DNA of 64,000 nt, from positions 21,448,745-21,512,744 of the forward strand of contig CM075102.1 of assembly GCA_037576195.1 (NCBI GenBank). Reading direction: 5' to 3'. Made by a program: the position numbers and the translations under genes. This DNA comes from Phytoseiulus persimilis. Lineage: Eukaryota; Arthropoda; Arachnida; Mesostigmata; Phytoseiidae. Each line of letters opens with the position of its first letter. Position 1 is the first letter of the stretch. Below, piece after piece: positions 12,752-47,709 of the stretch. The notes under the pieces are model-generated. The model had not been told where the DNA came from. It made no database searches and worked only from the letters and a program-made list of their open reading frames with translations.

Positions 12752-15342
12752 TCAATCGTCATATTTGGCTTGTTTCGATGATTTGTCGCCGTCACCGGCT
12801 TTGCGCTTCGCGAGAATCTGATTAATCTGCTGGAGCTCTCGGTCCAATTTCATCTTATCCTGCAAAAGGGAGATCTCGAATCAATGATGCCTCACATGTT
12901 CAAGGATAACGCGCGCATTCTTCTGGGCTATCGACGAGAGAAGCGAACCTCGCCCCGAGCATTACCTTCCGGGCTCCCGCCATCGGTCCAGCGTTTGCCT
13001 TGGTCGTTCTCGTCTTCCGGCCTTCTGTCATCTTGACGCCATATTGGAAGGCCGCTTTGGGCATGGCTTCTTTCTGGTCCATGTACTCGGCATACTCTTC
13101 GTGAGTTTCAAAGTCCCATCTGGAAGATTCAGAACTGATCTTAAGAAATGGAGCGACAAAAATCTCGGTGGGCGATCGTCCGAGTTCAGAAATCAGTCAG
13201 GCAGACGATGCAGCTCACCTATTTAGTGGACCCTTCTTCTTGCCGGTGTCCATCTTGCTGAGATCCTCCTCTTCGTCTGAGTCGACTATGGCGTCATCGT
13301 TCTCAGGCATTCCAGGGTAGCATTCGCTATAGTAGTCCTCTGCGGGCCGGGAATGAATTTGACGAATCGTAACCGATGAGTCAATGCACAGATATTCGAA
13401 GACGCGACACGGTTCAGAATTTCGGAATATGAGGCGTTCCCTTACCTTGCTGTGTGAGTTTTGCAAGTTTATCCTTGAACCGTCCATCAGGCTTGTCTTT
13501 GTTGACCAGAGCGTTTTTGAGGAGAGCCTCGGATTGTTCGGCTTCGTGCGTTTTCGTTTCTTTCTCCTCCGGTTCGTCGTTGAAGTACTTTCGTCGGCTG
13601 TCTTGCTTATCTTCGCGTCCACGGTCACCCTTGTCATTGCGCTTGTGATCGCCATCGCGGTCTCGTCTCCGTCGATCGCTGGAAGGTTGGGGTCAAGTAC
13701 TCAGCCCGGATGCGGAGTGCCCAAAAACATACTGGGGATGAGGACTCGTATCGAGTACTCACGAATCTCTGTGCCGTCGATGATCCCTGTCATCCCGATC
13801 TCGATCGTCACGCTCCCGACGTTTCTCTTTCGAAGGGTTGTAGTCTCCGACGTCATCGAAAATGCTGACGTCCGAGTCCTTCGGTTTCCGTGGCTCCTTC
13901 GTGGCATCCGACTTCGCTCGGCTTTCTTCTTTCTCCTCAGCTCCAATGCGTTTTTTATTCTTGCGAACACTCAAACCAGACCTGGAGCATACGAAGCGGA
14001 GGACGTTAACGGGTCAATCGATGCTCCCAAACATTCTCGCTGGAGCATACGCTGCAGGTCTGCAGGTTACAAAAAGACATAACGAACGCTGACCGGAGGT
14101 AGCCGAGGATTTGAGTGAGTTTGTTGATCACGATGTCGTTTGTTGTTAGCGAGGTCGAAGCCAGGCCCATTTCAGGACAGTCTTGTTTACTCCTTATGAG
14201 GGCTGTAGGTATGTCGCTTTCGCCTTCATCCAGCTCGATAACGTATGCCATCCGGTGAGGCAGGAAGAGCTCGTTGCGTTCAACCTTCGTCGACTTCTGG
14301 GTGAAGAGGAGTCGGTTGATGTTCTTGGCCATTCCTGTTCGGAATTGGAGCTTCCCCTGCTCTTCAACTTCTTCCTTGGCTCGCTTGTTTTGGATCTGTT
14401 TCTCTTCCTGTTCGACCCGCAAAGCTTCTTCGAAGTCCGCTTCCTGGTGGAGAATGAGTAGTAGTAGTGATAGAACGTTCTATATCCTCCTCGACACATG
14501 AAGCGGAGCGTATGGGAACATAATGACTCTCCGACAGGGACGGTACAAATGATGAAGCACCTGTGCAACAAATCCAGTCTCGAACGAACCTCTTTTAGCT
14601 CAATCTCACTGCGAACTTTCTGAAGCAGGGCGTAATCTAAACCTTTCACGAGATGAGTATGCTCCATATCTCCTCCCAAGAATTTCGATTCTTGAATCTG
14701 TTGCTTCCGCCGCTCAGCAGCGTTGAGGTTCCTGGAGATTTCAGAGATGAGGGTCAATATCAGTCGACACAGCGAAAACAAGTTCGTCATTGGCTGGTCT
14801 CAAGGAAGAGGTAAGAATTTTACGATTTGAGATCTGGTGCAACGGCGTGGTAGCCTGCTTGGGCAGTGATGGCCTCATCGTCAACGCCTTGTCCCTCCCG
14901 CCGCTCCTTGGCCCTGTCGCGATACTTCGAGGCCAGTTCCGCCAGCTTATCGTCCTGAAACCGACGCGGTGAATGAAACAGTTAACTCTCGTTTTAGCTT
15001 TCGACTATGGGTCCCGAAAAGCAGCCCGATAGCATGGGGAGCGTTTCCGGACAAAATCTAGACATGGATTGAGCAGAATAGTTCGAACCGTCATCGGCTC
15101 CTCCGGTTCAGCGGTGGACCCGCTGCTCCGATCTAGCTCGAACGGTGACCATGACAAACCTCCTGTTTCCGCAAATTTGCGTAGAATTGTTTTTTCTGCT
15201 TCCGATCGGTTTGGGAAGCGCTTGCAGGCGTCTTCGGCGGAGGCATCGACGCGGAGGCAGCTCTTTCGGTTCCAGGGCGGCCCGCGCTCGTAGGTCCGGT
15301 TCGAGGTGTCATCATCAGTTTTCGAAAATCGGCATTCGTCAT
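12752..15342 (-). CDS. IK: Protein RED (IK), spliceosome-associated factor
   Basis: RED is a nuclear component of the spliceosomal B complex and partners SMU1. Nine minus-strand exons (15342-15160, 14954-14824, 14731-14590, 14443-14094, 13981-13763, 13678-13446, 13339-13219, 13119-12966, 12859-12752) total 1641 bases with compatible phases, giving 546 residues; animal RED is about 550-560. Conserved blocks appear in order: LTNxDFRKL-like start (MTNADFRKLMMTPR), KYRDRAKERRE, the signature QESKFLGGDMEHTHLVKGLD, NELFLPHRMAYVIELD, TTNDIVINKLTQIL, an Arg/Asp-rich middle replacing the family's RED repeat tract, AVDSDEE-like VDSDEEEDLSKMD, and KAAFQYGVKMTEGRKTR near the end. The start is uncertain: the family has about 30 further N-terminal residues, and another frame reaches an ATG near 15470, so a short 5' exon may be missing. 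One donor (GTCAGC at 14093) is weak. Confidence 0.94.
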
Positions 15343-17500
15343 ATTTCGAACACTGGCCCTGGAAGAATCCCCGTTGAAACGCTATTGCTTCTGGGTCAGC
15401 TCGAAGTTGCCGCGAGGTGTCTGGCTCGTGATCCCAGAGGCACAGTTGCGTGTTCGAGTCTGATGTACTCATCCCTCGAATGAGACCCAAGTTTTGCCCT
15501 GCGCCGATCGAGAAACGTTCAAAGAAAATCATCCGTCACACTTACTCCGGAGCGACGACATGGCCCGGGGGAGCCATCGGATTCGAGTACTCCATCGGGA
15601 AGCGGAGTACTCGAGGAGTTTCTTCAGGAAAACCTCGACCTCCGCAACAAATTTTCCGTGGAATTCAAACAGTTGTTTACATGTAGAACACCGGCAGAAC
15701 GATTTTCGGCAGAGGGACCGTGGAGCAGAGGAACCACAACAAAGAGACCATCGCTGTCCTCTCCTCGGCGCGAAAATTCGAAAAGCGTAGCCTGCGAAGA
15801 CTTGGTGCTTTCAATGAGGGCCACACGGAATTGATATTTGATGCAGCCTATGCATTGTGTTTGGATCCTGCTTTGGTCTCGGTTTTTTTGCTGTGAGATC
15901 TGTTACCGGTGGTTTGCACATTGCGGACAGTCCCACAGGAAATATGGCCTTGAGGGGTCATTAAAGATCTGCCGCTTCCTCCGGTGCGTGATCCGCGATT
16001 GCATGTCGGAGCGTTAGAGCTGCACTCTGCATGCTCAGACCTCAAGATGATATTCCACGCAGGGGTTAAGAACCGCCGGCGCTCACAACCAACAGAAATC
16101 ACTTCAATCTGTTTGCAATAATCCGAAATTGTTACATTCCAGCGAGTCAATTCAAAATCAGTTAGTCCGAGATGGCTCTCCGAGATTTCTAGCGGCTCTT
16201 TTGTAATTGCATGCCGATTGACCCCAGTCTGCAAAGGATGATCAACCGAAGCTGATGCAAGTCTCAACCGTGGAACACGAATAGTTCGCCACTTCTCCCA
16301 GGTGTTGTTTCGTTCAAAATGCGACGAAACGAAGAGTTGTTGTCGGCTGACTGGGAGGTTTTGGACGGAAGTCGGACGCTGGGTTCCAATGAAGGAGCTG
16401 GCGTTGATTGAGATGGAAGAATGAACTTCGGCGACGATGAAGAATACCTAATAGGAGGGAAGGGATCGATCGAAAGAGACATCGTTCTCGAACAATGTCG
16501 GGTTCGGGCTTTGGTTCCGGCAGCGAGTCGGGCGAGAAGAGTTCAAGGAAGTTGACCCACGAAACGGGAGCACATGCTCAACGGAAAATGTGAACCCCAC
16601 CTCCACCAAATCCAGACCATCAATAACGAAACGGACTACCCCAGAAGTCAGTATCTTCAGCTTCCAATAGTAGTACGCTTTGCGAGCAAAAGTTATGCCA
16701 TTCTTACCGCATCGTGTAAGTGAATTGCAGAGAGAAAGTCACAGCACACTCGCAGACTGAAGCTGAATGGTATTTTTCCATCTCCTCCTGGATGAAAAAT
16801 CACTCGCATGACGTCGCGGTGTATTAGAAACGGTGTGGGTCATTCTGAGCCCGAATACATTCAGAACCCGAGAACATTCAGAGCCAAGGAACAAACAGAG
16901 TCCGAGGACATTTGGAGCCCGAGCAGATTTTGAGCCCCGAGACATTTGAGCCCTACCTTCATAATGAGAGGTCCAAGGTTTTTCACAGATGAGAACGTTC
17001 TTGATTACGCAGTGCATCGTTCCTCCGTTGATACTATAGGTGTTTCTTGTGAATGAGGGATACCGATTGGTAATAAACACCATATCAGCATCAAATCGAA
17101 TGGAGCGTGCTTCTGGGTCTCCCCGAACTCAAATTCCCAGCCTTCAAGTTCGCACACAATAGTCACCATTCCCAAGAGAGAACCCATGCCTAAATGGAAT
17201 CCATGAAGAAAAGGTCAGTCCCCTTAAGAAACAGCCGTCGAGCAATATAACAGCGTTTTTCGGATCATCAATTCTCTAAATGGGATGAAAAACTGACGGA
17301 CTACGGAGAAAATGGGTTGCAGGGTTGTGAGTTGGGCCGAGATCTCTGAGAAAAAGTAGGCCAGACAGGATTTCGCGACAAGAGGAAGCTTCATTTTCAA
17401 GTCGACATCGCTGGGACATGGATGTTACACGATGTCTTCATCCGAAAATGATGCCACGCTTCAGGGTCTGCCCTCCGATCATCGGCCTTGAAGAGAGATA
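15343..17500. other. No assigned gene; contains a minisatellite
   Basis: Short minus-strand open frames at 16264-16482 and 16739-17187 have somewhat protein-like stretches (for example FDADMVFITNRYPSF and INGGTMHCVIKNVL), but I recognise no family and could not join them with consistent splice phases. They could be exons of an unknown small gene or remnants. Confidence 0.4.
16841..16955. repeat. 17-bp tandem minisatellite, about 6.7 copies
   Basis: Degenerate units of the type CATTCAGAGCCCGAGAA follow one another at an exact 17-base spacing. Substitutions but no indels separate the full units. Confidence 0.9.
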
Positions 17501-18510
17501 TTACCCCAGTAAAATTTTGGTTGGAGCATCCTCGAGGTCTAGTTCTCTCCAATGGAAGGATCCGGAGTCGCAACGCAGTGATTCTTCATTGAAAATACGC
17601 CGTTGACGGTCTACGATCCATACACCTGAAATCGCACAGAGCTCGTTTTCTCCGAACAAGCACATCGAACCGATTGTCTCAGGCCAAGACGGATTCAAAC
17701 GACACACCATATCGTGGATCATGTCGAAAGATACTGGCGTCGGATGAGTGTTTCCAGGAAGTCGATATTCGCAGAACCAGATTGAGAAATTGATAGGATC
17801 GAAACGCCGCCGGAAGTATTTGATGGCCTCGGCGGGGCCGGCCTCGTATAAACGATGCTTGAACTTGGTCATCCGGAATCTCGAGCGCATCTTGCGACGT
17901 GGAGGAGAGCAGTTGGCAGACGGATTCAGTTCCCCATCCTTCTCTCGAGCTCCATCTCCTTCTAGGGGGTTCTGTCCCTCATCACAGACCCCACCGTCGC
18001 CCTTGACGGAGAGTTTTGTCGGCAAAAGGAACTCAACGGGTTTCAGGCACAAATTCACCGATCCCAAGATGTTCTGGGCTTCTGGTTGGTTTAGAATCAT
18101 CTGAAACCATCGAATAACGTAGGGCCATGATTTCCGGAGCTCGGGATGCAGGAAGAGGACGAACAGGTCGAATAGGACGCAAAAAAGACATAGGTCTGCG
18201 AAAGACATGTCTTCGCCGAGAAGGAAAGTTTTCTCCATCAGTGGGTCTTCCAGATCTCCAAGCGCGACCCTGATGCTTCTCAGAGCTTTCTTGTATTTTC
18301 TCTTGTTGTAGACTTCGATTCCCAAGCACAGGTTCCTCATAGTGGTAGCGTGCGGAATCATCAACGTCTCGACGCGGATTATGAAATCCAGGACCTCCTT
18401 CTTGTGTTCTTGGTCTGGGCGCGTGAGGGCAACACCTCCGTAATTGCGCGCCATTGCAGCTGTTCTTGCAACGATCAATGCATCGCCGGTGCCGAGGCTC
18501 GAGTATTCCT
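17501..18510 (-). pseudogene. Divergent, truncated EF-1-gamma-like gene (paralog or pseudogene)
   Basis: The open minus-strand frame has the two-part architecture of elongation factor 1-gamma, the GST-like structural subunit of the eEF1B exchange complex. The GST C-terminal half carries KTFLLGEDMSFADLC, NQPEAQNILGSVNLC and related blocks. After a low-complexity linker comes the EF1G-specific domain: FSIWFCEYRLPG, SMCLFGENELCAISGVWI and FHWRELDLED. The frame is open for over 330 codons, but the N-terminal thioredoxin-like half is not cleanly recoverable. A candidate exon at 18742-18658 starting MALPGSLCALYELIVC would require a 26-bp intron. The C-terminus stops at KILLG, about 30 residues short of the conserved family end, unless a donor at the stop (GTAATA) leads to an exon I cannot find. 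High divergence in a normally very conserved protein suggests a secondary paralog or decaying copy. Confidence 0.75.
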
Positions 18511-20386
18511 CTGGAACAAGACAAGTCGTCTGATCTCGGAATCCCGGCAACACTCATGGGGGATGACGGATCGAGTTTCCGGCAACTCCTACCAGGTAAT
18601 GCGGCCGAGGCCGATGAAACTTGAAAATTCACTGCGTTGAATCCGAGCATTACATACCGAGCGCGATATCAAGGACAAGGCTGTCTGAGCTGTTGCAAAC
18701 GATCAATTCGTACAAAGCGCACAAGGAGCCCGGCAGCGCCATTCCTGATATCAATGACAATGGGGAAGTAATGAGCGTCCCGGGCGTGCTCGCCCTCGCA
18801 GTTCCAGGGGATAGTGGCACCCATCAGGAGGCTTGGAGTCGTTGAGTTGCGGCTTATGAACGTTAGCCACTGATACGGTCCTTGGCCCATCCAAAACCAT
18901 CTCGACATGGGCTCATATCTCGTTCACCGTGAGCGCCATTCGTCGTTGACCAATCGGCCAGACAGGCAGGGAGGCTGCGATCTGCTCGAGATGACGCCAC
19001 CGTTTGGAATTCAACTCTGATTTTCGAACCGTCTCAGAATGACATGTGAAGATTTCATCAGATTGCGAACTTGACCGATAGCTCACTGGAAGGAGAGCGA
19101 GCTTTTGAGGCGTTTGATCTCCGTCTACCCGATCCTGTGGAGAACTCCTGGGTGGTTCGCTCTCTGCTGAGCTCCCAAGTTGCGCAGCTCGTTATCGACC
19201 CAGAACATGACCTGACAAGCTCCTCCTCTGAAAAGTACGTTGTACGCCCTGCTTCGAGAAAATTCCAATTTCTCGATGCTTCGCTACACGCAGGATTTCA
19301 GATAGATCCCCGATATCCACGGAAAGGATTCCTTCGTGACTCCTCCGGCTCCGACGATATCACTTAAGAGACGGTCGTGATTCATCAATTCCCCCGCTGA
19401 CTTTCGCGCCCAACTGAGGTGACATCGTTCTATGGACTCAATACATACTTGAATATTACTTGAATGTCTCCGAAACTGTTCCGTATGGACTTGTCAAAGT
19501 TTGAAAGCTGGCTCACGTCCAATCTCGACATGGCTGTAGATACCGTTTTTCCGGATCCTGTTGAGGACTCCGACCCAAATCCAGGCCGCCAATCATTTAT
19601 CCGCCGTAAGAGTTCATCTATCGACACCTTGGTATTGTGGGAGAGGATATGCTCCCAAACGAGAGCTCTCGCCTGAAAGAGAGAGACGGACAGCCCGTGC
19701 TTCCGGCAACGACGAAGTGTATCCACCGAGAAGCTGCATCCTATTAACACGGCCAGAGGGTCTGCCTGTTTCTCACACGTTGATTCTGAGTGAGTCTCAC
19801 AATCTTTCCGTTTCTCGATAACCCTCACGGCCAGGTAGCATCCACTGTTCCTGGGACATGACTTTCGGCGCGAGCAGCTCGCTAATAGTTCTCCACGTGG
19901 TGTTGTTTTGGTTCTTGGAGCGCGTTGCACTCGCGGCGTTGTCACTCGTTCTCCGGAGAGCTGATCACAAGTTCTCATCATCAAACACTAAGAGGCTTAC
20001 GTCAAGTACCCTGGAGAGTTCATTTGACGTGAACAATGCGATGTGTTCGCGAGCAGTATGATAATGCCGAACCCGACCTTCTTCTCAGCCGACACACCCT
20101 GTCGCTGTTTCGGTTGACTCCTTGGATGTATCATCTCGGCGGTAGCATTCCCAATTGACTCCACGTCCTGAGTCTTTCCATTATCTTCCGATTCTCGAAT
20201 GGGTTCCCTCGATTGTTTCGTTGCTTATTCGGGACCATATTTCATTGTCACGGGATCTCCCCCGTAGAACTATATCTTCGGATAATTCAATATCGTGGAA
20301 GAAAATTGCCAGGGGAGCTCGGACCGCGGACGCCCAAGAATTTCGATTGTTCCTCACTCAGAATTTCTTCCAGATTCTCAAACAGG
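18511..20386. other. No recognised gene
   Basis: A 184-codon minus-strand open frame (19984-19430) and a 98-codon plus frame (19071-19367) are present without recognisable domains. Just left of the CBS start, a TTCTTCCAG at about 20364-20372 could be a 3' splice site for a 5'-UTR intron of CBS. Confidence 0.35.
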
Positions 20387-21901
20387 ATGGCATATCGATA
20401 CAACACCTACGAGGATCCCCATGGTACCCTACCCGATACCACCATGAAATGCAAGTGGCCGTCGGTACCCGACCAAAATCCACATCGTCACATGAAGTCC
20501 GTGACCCGACCAGCGATCTGCAACTCGATACTGGACGTTGTCGGACAAACGCCGCTGGTGCGACTGAACAAAATCCCAGCGGAAGCGGGAATCGAGTGCG
20601 AAATGCTCGTCAAATGCGAATTCTTCAACCCGGGCGGGAGTGTCAAGGATCGAATCGCGCTGAGAATGGTCGAAGAAGCGGAAAAAGACGGAGTTCTCAA
20701 AGCTGGCTCAACAATCATCGAACCTACTTCGGGAAACACCGGCATCGGCCTCGCCCTCGCCGCGGCCGTCAAGGGCTACAAATGCATCATCGTCATCCCG
20801 GAGAAGATGAGCAACGAAAAAATTGATGTTCTGAGAGGTCTTGGAGCTAAAATCATCAGAACTCCGACGAGCGCCGGTTTCAAAGATCCGAACTCTCACG
20901 TTGGGGTCGCCATGAAGCTGTGCAGCGAAATCCCTGGAGCTGTGATCCTCGATCAGTACCGGAATCCATACAATCCGATCGCGCATTTCGACACAACTGC
21001 CGAGGAAATATTGGAGCAGTGCGACGGGAAACTCGACATGGTTGTCATCTCAGCGGGCACTGGTGGGACGCTCACCGGCATCGCAAAGAAAATCAAGGCG
21101 AAGCTGCCGAAGTGCCAAATTGTGGCTCTGGATCCTCACGGCTCGATACTCTCCGACTCGTTCGTGAAGAGCGGGCGGCGTGTCCAGTTCTACGAGGTGG
21201 AGGGCATCGGATACGACTTCATCCCCTCGGTGCTCGACATCAAGTTAGCTGATTCGTGGCTCCGCACCGACGATGCGGAAAGTTTTCCGATGGCTCGACG
21301 TCTCATCAGGGAAGAGGGTCTGCTCTGTGGAGGAAGTTCCGGGACAGCGGTAGCAGGCGCTCTGAGAGCCGCGAGAAGTCTGAAGAAAGGTCAGCGCTGC
21401 GTGGTCATTCTCCCTGACGGAATCCGGAACTACATGACAAAGTTCCTGTCCGACGAATGGATGGTGGAGAGGAGTTTCGCGAAGCGAGAATACTCCGAGC
21501 CAGCTTCTAAGCCGTCCTGGTATGACCTACCGTTGACCTCGTTCCCCATTCAGGCCGCTGTCGTACTTCCAAAAGAATCTACTTTTGCGAACGCCAAGAG
21601 TGAATTTGCTTCGAAACCGAATCTTTCCTGCATTTTGATCGACGACGGTCGCTATGACGCCTCCTACGGCTGCATCAGCAAGGCCGATGTCCTTAAGGCC
21701 ATCACGAGCATTGAAGGCATCAACAAGAAGATCGAAGGCCCGTCGCGAGTTCCGACCCTGTCCGTCAATGACGCAACGCTGGGGCAGCTCCATGAGATTC
21801 TCCTCCAGACACCCGCTTGCGCACTGGTGGATGCCAAGGGAGAAGTTGATGGTCTGGCTGACAGTTCTATTTTCTTGAGCTTCGTCGAATCGATTGAGTA
21901 A
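20387..21901 (+). CDS. CBS: Cystathionine beta-synthase, single exon
   Basis: PLP enzyme that condenses serine with homocysteine to cystathionine, the first step of transsulfuration. The frame gives 504 residues without introns. I chose the ATG at 20387 because the heme region of the family follows it directly; the open frame extends upstream but is not family-like. Heme ligands appear conserved: Cys22 (KCKW) and His33 (NPHRH), the latter at the same 54-residue distance from the PLP lysine as in the human enzyme. PLP site: NPGGSVKDR with Lys87; TSGNTG at 114-119; phosphate loop GTGGT at 224-228; GGSSGT at 315-320. The CxxC of the human enzyme reads LPKC, so one Cys is missing. The C-terminal CBS-pair (Bateman) region, about residues 385-504, is present but degenerate. 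AATAAA follows at 21942. Confidence 0.96.
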   Translation: MAYRYNTYEDPHGTLPDTTMKCKWPSVPDQNPHRHMKSVTRPAICNSILDVVGQTPLVRLNKIPAEAGIECEMLVKCEFFNPGGSVKDRIALRMVEEAEKDGVLKAGSTIIEPTSGNTGIGLALAAAVKGYKCIIVIPEKMSNEKIDVLRGLGAKIIRTPTSAGFKDPNSHVGVAMKLCSEIPGAVILDQYRNPYNPIAHFDTTAEEILEQCDGKLDMVVISAGTGGTLTGIAKKIKAKLPKCQIVALDPHGSILSDSFVKSGRRVQFYEVEGIGYDFIPSVLDIKLADSWLRTDDAESFPMARRLIREEGLLCGGSSGTAVAGALRAARSLKKGQRCVVILPDGIRNYMTKFLSDEWMVERSFAKREYSEPASKPSWYDLPLTSFPIQAAVVLPKESTFANAKSEFASKPNLSCILIDDGRYDASYGCISKADVLKAITSIEGINKKIEGPSRVPTLSVNDATLGQLHEILLQTPACALVDAKGEVDGLADSSIFLSFVESIE

Positions 21902-21941
21902 TGGAGGGAGGGAGAGCCGTTACACCCGAGCAGTCGATGCC

Positions 21942-21947
21942 AATAAA
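21942..21947 (+). terminator. Poly(A) signal for CBS
   Basis: AATAAA only 41 bases after the CBS stop codon, implying a very short 3' UTR. Confidence 0.65.
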
Positions 21948-23221
21948 CTCGGAATCCATGTGATGCAGCCGGCGTGACAGAGTCTAGCCTGGTTTACTCA
22001 TTCCCTGTTCTGCGCTCATCTCATTCTGATAGCGGGGCTCTTGCAATAAGTTTCCTAGAGCATGGGTCCCACTTTCGCTCATAAATATGGATCCTGCAAC
22101 GATCAATTCGCTTCTGGTTATTCTCCGGGAGTTCGATACGATCGCTCAATGGCCGCTACGTGGGTGTCGTTGTCAAACTCGGTTCTCGGCATCAACACTC
22201 CACGCGTGCCCCCTCCCTCGTTCTGTTCCTGGCTTACGTCACATGTGAGTCCAGTGTACTGCTTCCTGCGGGGCTGCGTTGCCCGTCTCGGCTTTTCCTC
22301 GACTTCAAGGATACAGATTCGGACAAGACTGCAGTTCCCCCAACCTGGAGGCAAATGTCTCGGCATCAGTTCTATCTGCGACGATACTACGATAGATTAG
22401 CTGATTGAGATAATGTTGTGCGTCTGTGCGATAATGTTGTGCGTCATCGCATTGTTGTCTGGCAAGTGCAACACGCGATAATACGGGTGACGAGCAAAGC
22501 TTCGAAATATCTTAGCTTCCTAGTGCCGTGATGCCAAATCGTCGGCTCTGTGTCGGGAAGCTTCGGCTATTCGTATTCCGGCGAATTCAGAAATCTCGCT
22601 CTTGAACTCGTGCTACGGCTCAAAGTAGCTGGTTAGCACGCACAACATGTCTTCGGAGAGTCGGAAAATCTTTGAAAAACTGCGAGAAGAAGATCAGCGA
22701 ACGGTTTCGATCGGAGGATGCATTGGAGTTCTGCAGAATTTTCCTGCCCTTGAGAACACAGCTCACATTCATGCCAGAGCATTCGAAGAACAAAGAATCT
22801 TATCAGCATCGGTCCTTATTCACCTTGCGAAACTCCAAGGCTCTGCATATCAATCCCAGATCCTTCAAGTAGTTGATGGGAAGAACAGGAACTCCAGAAG
22901 TCTTCGTATCAACATAATCAGTCTCTTCCTGCACAGGGTAGCAGGGAAAAACAGTTCCTGAAGAAAGTTCCCTAGCACTCGAGGATCCTAGCCGTCTGTC
23001 CTGGTCATGGGCGAAGATGTTCTCTTTTTTTGTGCGCAAACCGAAGACGCGCACGCTTATGTTTACCTCAGCGGACTAGATACGATCCGTCGCCTCGACC
23101 TTTCGGATAGCCCTCAAAAGCTGATTTCTGAGCATATTCGCGATTTGACACTCGCTCATTCGCATTATTCCCCATATGAGGAAAGAAATGGCATTCGACA
23201 TTAAAACTCCGTTAACCTCCT
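21948..23221. other. Intergenic; one unassigned small open frame
   Basis: A plus-strand frame at 22647-22961 (104 codons, start MSSESRKIFEKLREEDQR) has a charged, helix-like beginning and no known domain. Two adjacent copies of GATAATGTTGTGCGTC occur near 22411-22444. I see nothing else. Confidence 0.35.
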
Positions 23222-23227
23222 TTTATT
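23222..23227 (-). terminator. Candidate poly(A) signal for Kank
   Basis: AATAAA on the minus strand about 375 bases past the Kank stop codon. Confidence 0.45.
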
Positions 23228-23603
23228 TAGCGTCTTGTTATTATTTTTTCCAAGTCGACATTCATTTTGACACTAGCACATCTAAGAAGAGTCATTCTGG
23301 TAAGTGAATCAATCGTGTTGGAGAAGCCTCTTGCTAAAGGTTAGGCTCAACGTAAGCTCATTCACCGTAACTGATGTGAATATAAACGTCACTTCCCATT
23401 TCGATCGTCATGCATGAAGTCTCGCCGGAGTTTTACTCGATGCTCAACAATGATTTGTTCAGGGGTGCGAATCGTCAAACGCTAGTCTGAAGCGATCCGT
23501 TCTGGCGATCCACAAATCCATCGCAGACATAACAGTGATACATTTCATTCAAATGACTATCTATACTCTAGTTCTCATCGCTCAGCATCGAATCGAGGCC
23601 TTC

Positions 23604-47709
<24,106 letters not shown>

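Noticed and set aside
18658..18742. Candidate EF-1-gamma first exon (MALPGSLCALYELIVC)
   Set aside because: It would need a 26-bp intron to reach the next compatible segment, below any plausible intron size, so it is not included in the gene call.
19430..19984. 184-codon minus-strand frame left of CBS
   Set aside because: Composition is unremarkable, no domain is visible, and it cannot be connected to flanking exons.
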